From Ideonella alba (lineage in GTDB: Bacteria > Pseudomonadota > Gammaproteobacteria > Burkholderiales > Burkholderiaceae_C): DNA of 64,000 nt. A model generated the notes under the pieces. The model did no database searches. It saw only the letters and a list, made by a program, of their open reading frames with translations, and was not told the origin of the DNA. The position numbers and the translations under genes are program-made. Positions 25,554-35,200 of the stretch are shown piece after piece; the stretch's first letter is position 1, and each line of letters starts with the position of its first letter. Where the stretch lies: NCBI RefSeq assembly GCF_018069875.1, contig NZ_JAGQDF010000018.1, positions 19,602-83,601 of the forward strand. The letters run 5' to 3'.

Positions 25554-26057
25554 TTACTGCAGCAGCTTCATCGCCGCGATGTCCCACTCGAACGGGATGA
25601 ACGAGCTCTCGAGCTTGCCCTGGTTGGTCTGGGCCTTGTACTCGACCTTGATCTTCTTGAAGACCATCTCGACGTCCTGGTTCACCGAGCCGTCTTCGCC
25701 GCCCTTGGACGAGACCTTGGTGATGAACACGTCGGTCATCGTCAGGCGCATGAAGATCTCGGGGTTCTTGGCGCCGGTCTGCTTCAGGCTTTCGATGGTG
25801 ACGACGCCGAAGGCGGTGCCGGCGACGATCTTGCCCATGATCACGGGCGAGGCCTTGTCGTAGTAGTGGCTGAACGACAGGTTGCCGGGGGTGGGCTTGC
25901 CCACGCTGGCGCCGCCGCCCTTGAGGAAGCTGGTCTCGGCCTCGATGTCCCAGCTCCAGTCGCCGATCTCGATCCAGCCCTGGTCGCCGTGGTGGCCGTC
26001 CTGGAACGACTCGCCCTTTGGCACCGCGTCGAACTTGATGAAGGTATTACCGGGCAT
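25554..26057 (-). CDS. hcp: T6SS tube protein Hcp (TssD), main copy
   Basis: Hcp hexamers stack into the inner tube of the T6SS. This 167-residue copy is the most typical of the three: MPGNTFIKFDAVPKGES, GWIEIGDWSWDIE, FSHYYDKASPVIMGKIVAG, and the EIFMRLTMTDVFITKVS strand. It has the normal family length, and it sits in the usual place directly after tssC (42 bp). A stem-loop follows it, which fits the high dosage that the tube subunit requires. Confidence 0.95.
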   Translation of the reverse strand: MPGNTFIKFDAVPKGESFQDGHHGDQGWIEIGDWSWDIEAETSFLKGGGASVGKPTPGNLSFSHYYDKASPVIMGKIVAGTAFGVVTIESLKQTGAKNPEIFMRLTMTDVFITKVSSKGGEDGSVNQDVEMVFKKIKVEYKAQTNQGKLESSFIPFEWDIAAMKLLQ

Positions 26058-26099
26058 GTGCAGTTTCTCCGTGCAGGGTTAAGGGGAAGGGTGCGGTTG

Positions 26100-27599
26100 T
26101 CAGCCGCCGGATTTCTCGGAGGGCAGTTTGGACACCAACCGCAGCGACACGGTCAGACCTTCGAGCTGGTAGTGAGGCTTCAGGAAGAACTTGGACTGGT
26201 AGTAGCCCGGTGCTCCTTCGACCTCCTCGACGACGACCTCGGCCGCTGCCAGGGGGCGCTCGGACTTCGTCACTTCGCTGGAGTTCGTGGGGTCGCCGTC
26301 GACGTAGTTGCCGATCCAGTCGTTCAGCCAGCGCTCCATGGCGTCGCGGGTCTTGAACGAGCCCACCTTGTCGCGCACCATGCACTTCAGGTAGTGCGCG
26401 AAGCGGTTGCAGGCGAACAGGTAGGGCAGGCGGGCGGCCAGGGCCGCGTTGGCGGTGGCGTCCGGATCGTCGTACTCGGCGGGCTTCTGCAGCGACTGGC
26501 CACCGATGAACGCGGCGAAGTCCGAGTTCTTGCGGTGGATCATCGCCAGGAAGCCATTCTTCGACAGCTCGGCCTCGCGCCGGTCCGAGATGGCGATCTC
26601 GGTGGGGCACTTCATGTCCACGCCGCCGTCGTCGGTGGGGAAGGTGTGGGCCGGCAGGTTCTCGACCGCGCCGCCCGACTCGACACCGCGGATGCGCGAG
26701 CACCAGCCGTAGAGCTTGAAGGAGCGGTTGATGTTGGTGGCCATCGCATAGGCCGCGTTGCACCACGAGTACTTGTCGTGGTCGGCGCCGACCGTGTCTT
26801 CCTCGAAGTTGAACGCGTCCACCGGGCTGGTCTTGGCGCCGTAGGGCAGGCGGCCCAGGAAGCGCGGCATGCACAGCGCCAGGTAGCGCGCGTCGTCCGA
26901 CTCGCGCAGCGAACGCCAGGCGGCGTACTCGGGCGTGGTGAAGATCTTGGTCAGGTCACGCGGGTTGGCCAGCTCCTGCCAGGAGTCCATCTGCATCACG
27001 GTCGGCGCGGCGCCGGTGATGAAGGGGGCATGGGCCGAGGCGGCGATCTTGGACATCTCGCCGAGCAGCTCGACGTCGGGCGGCGAGTGGTCGAAGTGGT
27101 AGTCGCCGACGATGGCGCCGAAGGGCTCGCCGCCGAACTGGCCGTACTCTTCCTCGTAGAGCTTCTTGAACAGCGGCGACTGGTCCCAGGCCGTGCCCTT
27201 GTAGCGCTTGAGGGTCTTGCCCAGCTCCTGCTTGGAGATGGACATCACGCGGATCTTCAGCTGCTCGTCGGTCTCGGTGTTGTTGACCATGTAGTGCAGG
27301 CCGCGCCAGGCCGACTCCAGCTTCTGGAGGTCGGGGTGGTGCAGGATCAGGTTGACCTGCTCGGACAGCTTGCGATCGATCGCCGCGATCATCGACTCGA
27401 TCGTGGCCACGGTGTCGTTGCTGATCAGCTTGGCGTTGGTCAGCGCCTGCTGGGCCAGCGTCTGCACCGCGGTCTCGACGGCCGAGCGGGCCTCTTCGGA
27501 CTTGGGCTTGAATTCCTTGCTGAGCAGCGACGCGAAATCGCTGCCTTCCATCGTCACGCCGGCAAAGGACGCATTGCCTTGCTGCAGGGGATCGGCCAT
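26100..27599 (-). CDS. tssC: T6SS contractile sheath large subunit TssC (VipB)
   Basis: TssC and TssB form the contractile sheath around the Hcp tube. The 499-residue product contains the family's diagnostic LESAWRGLHYMVNNTETDEQLKIRV region (about 95-120), FGAIVGDYHFDHSP, CMPRFLGRLPYG, and a C-terminal ACNRFAHYLKCMVRDKVGSF...WLNDWI segment. Length and motif order are standard. It follows tssB by 47 bp and precedes hcp. Confidence 0.97.
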   Translation of the reverse strand: MADPLQQGNASFAGVTMEGSDFASLLSKEFKPKSEEARSAVETAVQTLAQQALTNAKLISNDTVATIESMIAAIDRKLSEQVNLILHHPDLQKLESAWRGLHYMVNNTETDEQLKIRVMSISKQELGKTLKRYKGTAWDQSPLFKKLYEEEYGQFGGEPFGAIVGDYHFDHSPPDVELLGEMSKIAASAHAPFITGAAPTVMQMDSWQELANPRDLTKIFTTPEYAAWRSLRESDDARYLALCMPRFLGRLPYGAKTSPVDAFNFEEDTVGADHDKYSWCNAAYAMATNINRSFKLYGWCSRIRGVESGGAVENLPAHTFPTDDGGVDMKCPTEIAISDRREAELSKNGFLAMIHRKNSDFAAFIGGQSLQKPAEYDDPDATANAALAARLPYLFACNRFAHYLKCMVRDKVGSFKTRDAMERWLNDWIGNYVDGDPTNSSEVTKSERPLAAAEVVVEEVEGAPGYYQSKFFLKPHYQLEGLTVSLRLVSKLPSEKSGG

Positions 27600-27646
27600 C
27601 GGTAGCTCCGGGTTCTGGGTGTTCGAAGGGGCTGGGGGTCAGACGC

Positions 27647-28147
27647 TCAGGCGTCGCCTTCGGGCTTGGGGGTGCTGCTCAGCGACTGCAGCAGCGCCGG
27701 GTCGTTGAGCACCTTGCCGATGAGCTCTTCGGCGCCGCCCTTGCCGTCCATGTAGGTGACCAGGTTGGACAGCTGCTGGCGCGCCTCGAGGAGCTGCTTC
27801 AGGCCCTCGGTCTTGGCGGCGATGGCGGCCGGCGAGAAGTCGTCCATGCTCTCGAAGGTCAGGTCGACCGACAGGTTGCCTTCACCGGTCAGGGTGTTGG
27901 GCACGGTGAAGGCCGCGCGCGGCTTCATGGCCTTCATGCGGGTGTCGAAGTTGTCGACGTCGAACTCGAGGAACTTGCGGTCGGCCACCGGCGGCAGGGG
28001 TTCCTCGGGCTTGCCGGCCAGGTCGGCCATCACGCCCATCACGAAGGGCAGCTGGATCTTCTTCTGGGCGCCGTAGAGCTCGACGTCGTATTCGATCTGG
28101 ACCCGAGGCGCCCGGTTGCGGGCGATGAATTTCTGGCTGCTTCCCAT
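27647..28147 (-). CDS. tssB: T6SS contractile sheath small subunit TssB (VipA)
   Basis: TssB pairs with TssC to build the sheath. The 166-residue product has the typical N-terminus (MGSSQKFIARNRAPRVQIEYDVE-like), then KIQLPFVMGVMADLAG, and the helical VDLTFESMDDFSPAAIA...LLEARQQLSNL region whose helix is the ClpV contact in this family. It sits between tssA (107 bp gap) and tssC (47 bp gap), as in most T6SS clusters. Confidence 0.97.
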   Translation of the reverse strand: MGSSQKFIARNRAPRVQIEYDVELYGAQKKIQLPFVMGVMADLAGKPEEPLPPVADRKFLEFDVDNFDTRMKAMKPRAAFTVPNTLTGEGNLSVDLTFESMDDFSPAAIAAKTEGLKQLLEARQQLSNLVTYMDGKGGAEELIGKVLNDPALLQSLSSTPKPEGDA

Positions 28148-28254
28148 GTGTTGGCTCCGGGTTGAGAAAGAGAGTTGTCAGGGTCAGGGCGAAGGAGTGA
28201 CCAGCGGGCAACGGGTTGGTCTGTCCGCAGCAGCGGCCGACCGCACCGGAGCCC

Positions 28255-29343
28255 TCAATGGTCGGACGTGATGCTATCGGGATCAACCCCCATGATTCGA
28301 GCAACTTCGTTGATCGCATCGGGTGCGAGATCGCGGACCAGCTGCAGGAAATTCTTGTCGATCAGGCGTTCGGCGCGGCGCAGCAGCAACTGGGCCGGGT
28401 TGGTGGGCTCGTGGCGTTCGAGGTAGTTGCAGACCAGGGCGATGGCCTTGAGCGCGTCTTCCCGCGATTCCACGCTCCAGGCGCCGCCACCCCGGCGTGC
28501 ACGCGGGGCATCTGCCGCGGCCTCGCCGCCGCCCTCGCCGCCGTCACTGCCCGCACCGTCGCCGCTGCCGGCGCTGGCGCCGTCGAAGGACTCGGGCAGC
28601 AGGCCCAGCACGGCATCAAGCATGCCGCGGATCGGCTTGAGGTCGACCGAGCGCTCGAAGCCGAAGCGGTCCTGCATCAGGCGCTGCAGCTCCTTGAGCT
28701 GCTCCTGCGCGTCGAGCACCGCGGTGCGCAGCTGCGCGCCGGGCTCGGCCAGGTCAGGGTCGGTCAGCACGCCGCGCACGTGGGCCAGCGAGGGCGGGTC
28801 CTCGTCGGGCTTGGGCGTGAGGCGGTCCAGCGCGAGTTCGACGTCACGCACCCGCAGGCCGGCCAGGCGGCGGTCGACCAGCAGTGGGCACTCGCGGGTG
28901 TCGCCCAGCAGGCCGTTGAACTGGGCCAGCGAGCTGACCGCGGTGATGCGGGCGAAGGGGTCGCCGTCATCCGGGTCGAGTTCGGGGTGGAGCTGCTCCC
29001 AGAAGCGCTCCATCAGGCCATGCAGCAGGCGCACGCCCGGGGCCAGCGCCGGCAGGCCGTGTTCATAGAGCTGGGCGCGGATCCAGGGCACGACGATGCG
29101 CAGGTCGCGGGTGCGCTCCATCAGCGCCACGGCGCGCGACTCGACGTCGCTCCAGACGGGGGGCTCGGCGGCCGAGAACTGGGTCTCGGGCTTGCCTTCG
29201 GCGGCCTGCGAGAACTCGAGGAAGTCGAGCTCGTACTCCATGTTCTCGCCGCAGGGGGCGTCGCCCACCGGTTCGAGCCAGGCGTCGACCTGGCGGTCGA
29301 TGGACTCGACCGACGGATGCTTGGGTCCTGAGGATTCGCTCAT
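28255..29343 (-). CDS. tssA: T6SS assembly protein TssA
   Basis: TssA proteins recruit and cap the growing sheath. The 362-residue product has an N-terminal ImpA domain (about 15-150) with GDAPCGENMEYELDFLEF and an ALMERTRDLRIVVPWIRAQL helix. A Gly/Ala/Asp-rich linker (about 255-285) separates it from a C-terminal helical segment with ALVCNYLERHEPTNPAQLLLRRAERL. That CxYLExHEPxxPxxLLLRRA block is typical of TssA with the short VasJ-type end. It is the first gene of the leftward operon, with GGAGG about 8 bases before the ATG. Confidence 0.93.
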   Translation of the reverse strand: MSESSGPKHPSVESIDRQVDAWLEPVGDAPCGENMEYELDFLEFSQAAEGKPETQFSAAEPPVWSDVESRAVALMERTRDLRIVVPWIRAQLYEHGLPALAPGVRLLHGLMERFWEQLHPELDPDDGDPFARITAVSSLAQFNGLLGDTRECPLLVDRRLAGLRVRDVELALDRLTPKPDEDPPSLAHVRGVLTDPDLAEPGAQLRTAVLDAQEQLKELQRLMQDRFGFERSVDLKPIRGMLDAVLGLLPESFDGASAGSGDGAGSDGGEGGGEAAADAPRARRGGGAWSVESREDALKAIALVCNYLERHEPTNPAQLLLRRAERLIDKNFLQLVRDLAPDAINEVARIMGVDPDSITSDH

Positions 29344-29370
29344 CCAGCCGTCCTCCGGGTGTCCGGCTGG
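29344..29370 (-). promoter_or_regulatory. Stem-loop holding the tssA ribosome-binding site
   Basis: CCAGCCG (29344-29350) and CGGCTGG (29364-29370) form a perfect 7-bp stem directly before the tssA ATG. On the transcript the 13-base loop contains GGAGG, the tssA Shine-Dalgarno. Such a loop could expose or gate translation of the first T6SS gene. Formation in vivo is inferred. Confidence 0.4.
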
Positions 29371-29511
29371 TCAGGTCCGGGTGTGGTGGCAATCACGACG
29401 GGCATGTGGCGTGCATCCATAGCGTTCCGCTAATCTATCACGCCGATGTGGGCGCGGGCATTAGCGCTGGTTAGCATGGGGTCAGGGTTGACCATAGGGG
29501 GAGGCCAGGCC

Positions 29512-29649
29512 ATGGCCGGGGATAAAAACGAGGAAGAATTCGCCGGTCGGCCGCGGCGATGCCCGGCAGCGCGCATTGTGGGCCGACCGCTCTGTCCTCC
29601 GACCCCCCAGCCTGTGGTGGCCGATCGCTCCGCCGCGACGGCCGTTTGA
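29512..29649 (+). CDS. Possible 45-residue leader ORF upstream of tagF
   Basis: An ATG at 29512 follows GGGGAGG at good spacing and opens a 45-residue frame (MAGDKNEEEF at the start, then Arg/Pro-rich) that stops 22 bp before the tagF ATG. The first codons are AT-richer than the surroundings. I recognise no family. It could be a leader peptide, the remnant of a gene, or chance. Confidence 0.22.
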   Translation: MAGDKNEEEFAGRPRRCPAARIVGRPLCPPTPQPVVADRSAATAV

Positions 29650-29671
29650 CCTTCGCCAAACCGACTGCGCC

Positions 29672-30337
29672 ATGTTCGAGACCCTCATCGCACCGGGATG
29701 GTTTGGCAAATTGCCAACAGCCGGCGACTTTGTGTCCCGGCGCCTGCCTCAGGATGTCATCGATTGGTGGGACAGCTGGCTCTCGCTGGGCCTGGCCGCG
29801 CTGCGGGAGCGCCATGCCGACGACTGGCAGGCGCAGTTCCTGGCCGCGCCGGTCTGGCGCTTCGTGCTGGCGCCCGGGGTCGCGCCGGGCAAGCTGGGCC
29901 AGCATGCCTGGGCGGGCGTGCTGATCCCCTCGGTGGACAGCGTCGGCCGCTACTTTCCGCTGACCCTGCTGGCACCGCTGGCCGGCTGGCCGCTGGACCC
30001 CGCCGACGGCGAGGCCCTGGGCTGGTGGCTGGAGCGCCTGGAGCGCACCGCGGTCGATGCGCTGCACGACGACTGGTCCATCGAGCGCCTGGAGGCCGAG
30101 CTCGACGCAGACCCGCAGCGCCGTGCGCCACCCAGCGCGGCCGACCTGGATCTGGCGCAAGATCGCGTCATCTTTGCAGCGGACGCCCTAGCATCCATGG
30201 GGGTGGCAGGGCGACGCCTCTTCACCGAACATCGCACGGGCCGCTCGCTGTGGCAGCGCGGATGCTCGACCGACGGGGCGTGCCAGCTGGTCCAGGGCCT
30301 GCCGCCGGCCGCATCGCTTTTCGAGGCCTGGGCATGA
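29672..30337 (+). CDS. tagF: T6SS-associated protein TagF (ImpM)
   Basis: TagF proteins repress or tune T6SS activity post-translationally, in some systems by sequestering the FHA protein. The 221-residue product (ATG 29672) has the family's signature N-terminus PGWFGKLPTAGDFVSRRLP, followed by DWWDSWLSLGLAALRE, WRFVLAPGV and DSVGRYFPLTLLAPL. It is divergent from tssA rather than in the main operon. Its stop overlaps an ATG at 30334 in the frame of the next gene, so it may be co-transcribed with the two-partner secretion genes downstream. Confidence 0.92.
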   Translation: MFETLIAPGWFGKLPTAGDFVSRRLPQDVIDWWDSWLSLGLAALRERHADDWQAQFLAAPVWRFVLAPGVAPGKLGQHAWAGVLIPSVDSVGRYFPLTLLAPLAGWPLDPADGEALGWWLERLERTAVDALHDDWSIERLEAELDADPQRRAPPSAADLDLAQDRVIFAADALASMGVAGRRLFTEHRTGRSLWQRGCSTDGACQLVQGLPPAASLFEAWA

Positions 30338-30414
30338 CCGACCCGGCCGGACTGCGGGCACACTGCCCCGACAACGCCCGCACCGCAGACTTGTATGACG
30401 AGGAGATTCCGACG

Positions 30415-32199
30415 ATGAACGCCCAGCACAGCGGAGCCCCCCGGCCCCAGCGCCGATCGCTCCGTCCCGTGATGACGGCCACCCTGCTGGCATGGGCCCT
30501 GGGCACTGCCGCGCAGGCCCAGGTGGCGCCGCCCCCGGCCGAAGGCGCCTTTGTGCCCACCCCACCGTCGGTGCCCAGCCCCTCGTCGCTGGGGGGCGAC
30601 GCCCGTCTGCCGCGCACCAGCACGCCGATCCTGGTGGACGGTGCGGTGGCGCCGGTGCAGCGCGAACTGGGCAAGCGCGACGACAACCTGACGATCGACG
30701 TCAACGCCTACCGCGTGGCCGACGACGCCCCCGAGGCCCTGCGCCAGGCGCTGGCCACGATCACCGCGCCCTATGTGGGCAAGGGCCGCAGCTACGAGGA
30801 CCTGGTCAACGCCGCCAGCGACATCACCCGCTACCTGCAGCGTGACCTGGGCTACTACCTGGGCTACGCCTACATTCCCGAGCAGGCGCCCAAGGAGGGC
30901 GTGATCACGATCGGCGTGCTGGTCGGCAAGCTCGACCGCTACGTGCTGAACTGCGACGAATCTCAGCCGCTGCCGGTGCGCTGCGAGGTGATCCAGTCCT
31001 ACCTCGACCAACTGCGCACCGGTGACGTGCTGACCGTGCAGGCGGTGGAGCGGGCGGTGTTCCTGATCGGCGACCTGCGCGGCATCAACCTGCGCGCCGA
31101 GGTGAAGGAAGGCAGCCAGCCCGGCACCGCCATCCTTGAATTCACGCCCAAGGCCGATCCGCAGTGGAACGGCAAGGTCGACGTCGATGCCAACGGCTCG
31201 CGCTTCATCGGCCGCGAGCGGATCGGCGCGATGCTGTCCTACGACAGCCCCTTCGGCCGCGGCGATGGCATCACGCTGTCTGGCCTGGGTTCGGTCAACG
31301 GCGGCATGCAGTTCGTGCTGCTGGGCTACAACACGCCGCTGTTCGGCAACGGACTGAAGGTGGGTGCGTCGGTGTCGGGGCTGCGCTACCAGCTCAGCGA
31401 GGTCGAGTTCCCGCTGGGCCTGGAAGGCACCGGCGTCACGGTCAATGCGTTCGCGCTGTACCCGTGGCTGCGGTCGCGCAACATCAACCTGTTTGCGCTG
31501 GGTTCGCTGGACCACAAGCAGTACGACGACTCGGCCGCCGGCTCCTCCACGCTCAAGCAGGCCGACGTGCTGGGCCTGGGCGTGACCGGCGACTTCCGCG
31601 ACGCGCTGTTCGGCGGGGGCGTCAACACCTTCCAGGCCTCGATGAACCTGGGCACGCTGCGCTTCCCCGATGGCCGGCCGCAGGGCCTGGACAGCGCTGC
31701 GCGCTTCGCCAAGCTCAACCTGGCCTACACCCGCCTGCAGGCGCTGCCGGTGGAGCGCCTGATGGTCTACGGCTCGGTCCATGGCCAGTACGCGCTGCAC
31801 AACCTGGACACGACCGAGCAGTTCCGCATCGGCGGCCCCGACGGCGTGCGCGCCTTCGCGCCCGGCGAGGGCACCGGCGACAGCGGCCTGGTGGCCACCG
31901 GCGAGCTGCGCTGGCTGCCGCCCGAGTCGCTGTTCGACCGCTGGGCGCGCGAGCTGGTGTTCTCGGTCTTCGGCGATGCCGCCTATGTGCTGCTGCGCCA
32001 CGACCCCACCCAGATTCCCCGCGCCGCCAACTACCGCAACGAGGCGCGCTATGCCGGCGCCGGCCTGTCGGTGGTGTGGGCGCGCCAGAAGGCCTACTCG
32101 ATGCGCATGAGCGTCGCCTGGAAGCTGCGTGGCACCGCCACCGGCGACACCCTGGCACGTGACCCGCGCATCTATGTCCAGGCCAGCTACTACTTCTGA
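30415..32199 (+). CDS. Two-partner secretion transporter (ShlB/FhaC/HecB family)
   Basis: TpsB transporters are outer-membrane barrels that export a large partner exoprotein. The 594-residue product starts at the ATG at 30415 (AGGAG nine bases before it). It has a signal peptide ending near AAQAQ (about residue 36), a Pro-rich linker, POTRA-type domains (about 65-215; the segment YLQRDLGYYLGYAYIPEQ), and a 16-strand-type barrel. The conserved barrel loop motif IGGPDGVRAF lies at 472-481, and the protein ends in aromatic YYF, as outer-membrane barrels do. An in-frame ATG at 30334 overlapping tagF is less likely because it would bury the signal peptide. Its partner is the next gene. Confidence 0.93.
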   Translation: MNAQHSGAPRPQRRSLRPVMTATLLAWALGTAAQAQVAPPPAEGAFVPTPPSVPSPSSLGGDARLPRTSTPILVDGAVAPVQRELGKRDDNLTIDVNAYRVADDAPEALRQALATITAPYVGKGRSYEDLVNAASDITRYLQRDLGYYLGYAYIPEQAPKEGVITIGVLVGKLDRYVLNCDESQPLPVRCEVIQSYLDQLRTGDVLTVQAVERAVFLIGDLRGINLRAEVKEGSQPGTAILEFTPKADPQWNGKVDVDANGSRFIGRERIGAMLSYDSPFGRGDGITLSGLGSVNGGMQFVLLGYNTPLFGNGLKVGASVSGLRYQLSEVEFPLGLEGTGVTVNAFALYPWLRSRNINLFALGSLDHKQYDDSAAGSSTLKQADVLGLGVTGDFRDALFGGGVNTFQASMNLGTLRFPDGRPQGLDSAARFAKLNLAYTRLQALPVERLMVYGSVHGQYALHNLDTTEQFRIGGPDGVRAFAPGEGTGDSGLVATGELRWLPPESLFDRWARELVFSVFGDAAYVLLRHDPTQIPRAANYRNEARYAGAGLSVVWARQKAYSMRMSVAWKLRGTATGDTLARDPRIYVQASYYF

Positions 32200-32266
32200 G
32201 GCCCGCCCAGGCGAAGCTGCCTGACCGCCCGTCCGCATTGCAGACCGACCTGCCGAGAGTTCCACC

Positions 32267-35200
32267 ATGAAGCGCACTACCGCATCCGCCCTGACCCTGT
32301 CGCGCGCACCCCTGCCCGGGTGGCGTCCGGTGGCCTGGGCCGCCTGCCTGATGTTCCTGGACACCGCCGCACTGGCCCTGCCGCAGGGCGCCCAGGTGGT
32401 GACCGGCCAGGTGACCGTCAAGCCGGTGGCGCCGGGCCAGCTGCTGGTGCAGCAGGGCAGCCAGAAGGCGATCGTCAACTGGGACCGCTTCTCGGTGAAC
32501 GTCGGCGAGTGGCTGCGCATCCAGCAACCCAACAGCAGCGCGGTGCTGCTGAACCGGGTGGTGGGTGTCGATGCCTCGGCGCTGATGGGCCAGATCAGCG
32601 CCAACGGACGGGTCTTCCTGATCAACCCCAACGGCATCGTCTTCGGCAAGGGCTCGCGCGTCGACGCGGGCGGGTTCATGGCCACCACGCTGGGCATGAC
32701 CGACGCCGATTTCATGGCCGGTCGCTACCTGCTGTCGGCGGGCAACGGCCAGCCGGGCAAGCTGCAGGCCGATGGCGTGATCGACGTGCATGGCGGCACG
32801 CTGGCGCTGATCTCGCCCGAGTTGTCGGTGGGCGGGCGCCTGCAGGGCCAGCGCGTGGGCCTGGCGGCGGCGGAGCGGGTGCAGGTCGACGTTGAAGGCG
32901 ACGGCCTGATCTTCTTCAATGTGGCCAACAGCAAGCTCGACGCCCGGCTGGACGTGCTGGGCCAGGTGCTGGCCCAGGGCGGCGGCACCGTCGACATGCG
33001 CGCCCAGGCCCGCGCCGGCTTTGCCGACACGGTGCTCAACATGAACGGCGTGGTGCAGGCGCGCTCGCTGGGCATGAAGGACGGTCAGGTCGTGATCGAC
33101 GGCGGTACCGCCGGCCAGACCCTGGTGCGTGGCTCGATCGACGCCAGTGGCCAGGCCGCCGGCTCCACCGGCGGCTCGGTGGACGTGCTGGGCCACCACG
33201 TGGGCCTGTTCGACAACGCGCGCATCGATGCCTCGGGCTCTGCCGGTGGCGGTGTGGTCCATGTGGGCGGGGGCTTCCGGGGCCAGGGCGAATCGCACAA
33301 CGCCGACGCGGTGTTCATGGGCACCCGCGCCACCATCATGGCCGATGCGCGTGACCAGGGTCAGGGCGGCGAGGTCGTGCTGTGGTCCGAGAACTCGACC
33401 CGCTTCGGGGGCTCGATCTCGGCCCAGGGCGGTGTTCGCGGTGGCGACGGCGGCCTGATCGAGACCTCGTCCAGGAACGCCCTGGAGGCGGTGGGTCAGG
33501 TCAACACGCTGGCGCCCCATGGCCGTGTCGGCCTGTGGCTGCTCGACCCACGCAATGTGGAGATCGTCAACGGCAACGGCCGCTCGAACATCAACGACAC
33601 CGGTGGCAACGGCGTCTTCGTGCCGGACGGTGACGGCGCCACGCTCGGCGCCGGCCTGATCGAGAACCGCCTGAACACCACCAGCGTCTCGGTCACCACC
33701 GCCGACAACACCGGGGTGACCGAAGTCGGCAACCTGCTGGTCAGCTCCGCCATCTCCTGGAACAACCAGAACTCCCTGACGCTGCACGCCGACAACAACC
33801 TGACGGTCAATGCCGCGATCACCAACACCCGCCCGAACGCCAACAACAGCAGCCTGATCACGCTGGACGCCACCGGCGCGATCAGCGTCAATGCGGTCAT
33901 CACGACCCGGGGCAGTGTCACGCTCAACGCCGGCACCGACCTGACGCTGGGCAGCGTGGTCACCGCCAACGGCGGCACTTCGGTGATGAACCTGCGCTTC
34001 GGCCAGGGCGGGGCCGGCGGTACCCTGGCGGTCAATGCGGCGCCGGCGGGCACCTCGATCGCGGCGCTGGGTGGCGCGGGCGACGACACGCTGACCTTCG
34101 GCACCGGCATCACGCCCTTCACCGGCAGCTTCAATGGCGCCGCGGGCAACAACACGCTGGGCATCACCGATGGCGGCCGGACCTTCCTGATCTCGGGCGC
34201 CAATGCCGGCACGCTGGCCGGCAACACCACCTTCAGCAACGTGCAGACGCTGCAGGGCGGCTCCGGGGGTGACACCTTCACGCTCAACACCGGCGTCACC
34301 AGCTTCAACGGCTCGATCGACGGCGGCGGCGGCACGGACACGCTGGGGGCAACCAACGGCACCAATGCCTGGTCGATCACCGGGGCCAGGGCCGGCACGG
34401 TCAACACCAGCACCAGCTTCAGCAACGTCGAGTCGCTCAGCGGCGGCTCGGGCGCCGACACCTTCACCTTCGCGGCCGGCGTGTCCACCTTCAACGGCTC
34501 GATCGCCGGCGGCGGCGGTGCGGCGGACAGCCTGGTGATGACCGATGGTGCCAACAGCTGGGACTTCGGCGGCGGCTCCTCGGTGACGCTCAACACCACC
34601 ACGACGATCACCTCCACCGAGACCCTGCAGGGTGGCAGCGGCAACGACAGCTTCACCGCGCCCACGGCGGCCAACGCCTTTGCCGGCACCATCGTCGGTG
34701 GCGGCGGCTCGAACACGCTGTCGCTGACGGCCGGTGGCACCAGCTGGGCGATCAGCGGCGCCAACGCCGGTGTGCTCAACAGCCTGACCACCTTCAGCGG
34801 CATCGGCACGCTCAATGGCGGCGCCGGCTCGGACACCTTCACCCTCAACACCGGCGTCACCACCTTCGGCGGTTCGATCGTCGGGGGCGGCGGCACCGAC
34901 ATCCTGGCGGCCACCAACGGCACCAACGCCTGGTCGATCACCGCGGCCAACACCGGCACGCTCAACACCACCACCGCCTTCAGCGGCATCTCGTCGCTGT
35001 CCGGCGGCAGTGGCGCCGACACCTTCACCGTGGCGGCGGGTCTGGCCAGCTTCAACGGCTCGATCGCCGGCGGCGGTGGCACGGCGGACAGCCTGGTGAT
35101 GACCGACGGCAACAACGCCTGGCTGCTCAACGGGGGCTCGTCGGTCACGCTGAACACCAGCACCACGATCACCTCGGTCGAGTCGATGCAGGGTGGCAGT

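Larger units (their letters stand above)
29344..29671. other. Divergent control region between tssA and tagF
   Basis: This 328-bp gap separates leftward tssA from rightward tagF and must carry promoters for both, apart from the short frame noted at 29512. The AT-richest parts are around 29420-29445 (GCTAATCTATCA) and 29521-29540 (GATAAAAACGAGGAAGAATT). I see the tssA stem-loop at 29344-29370 and no convincing sigma-70 or sigma-54 promoter. No rRNA, tRNA or repeat element is visible. Confidence 0.6.

Noticed and set aside
30334..30414. Start of the TpsB transporter at the ATG at 30334 overlapping tagF
   Set aside because: It would put 27 polar residues before the signal peptide. The ATG at 30415 has AGGAG at good spacing and a normal signal peptide.
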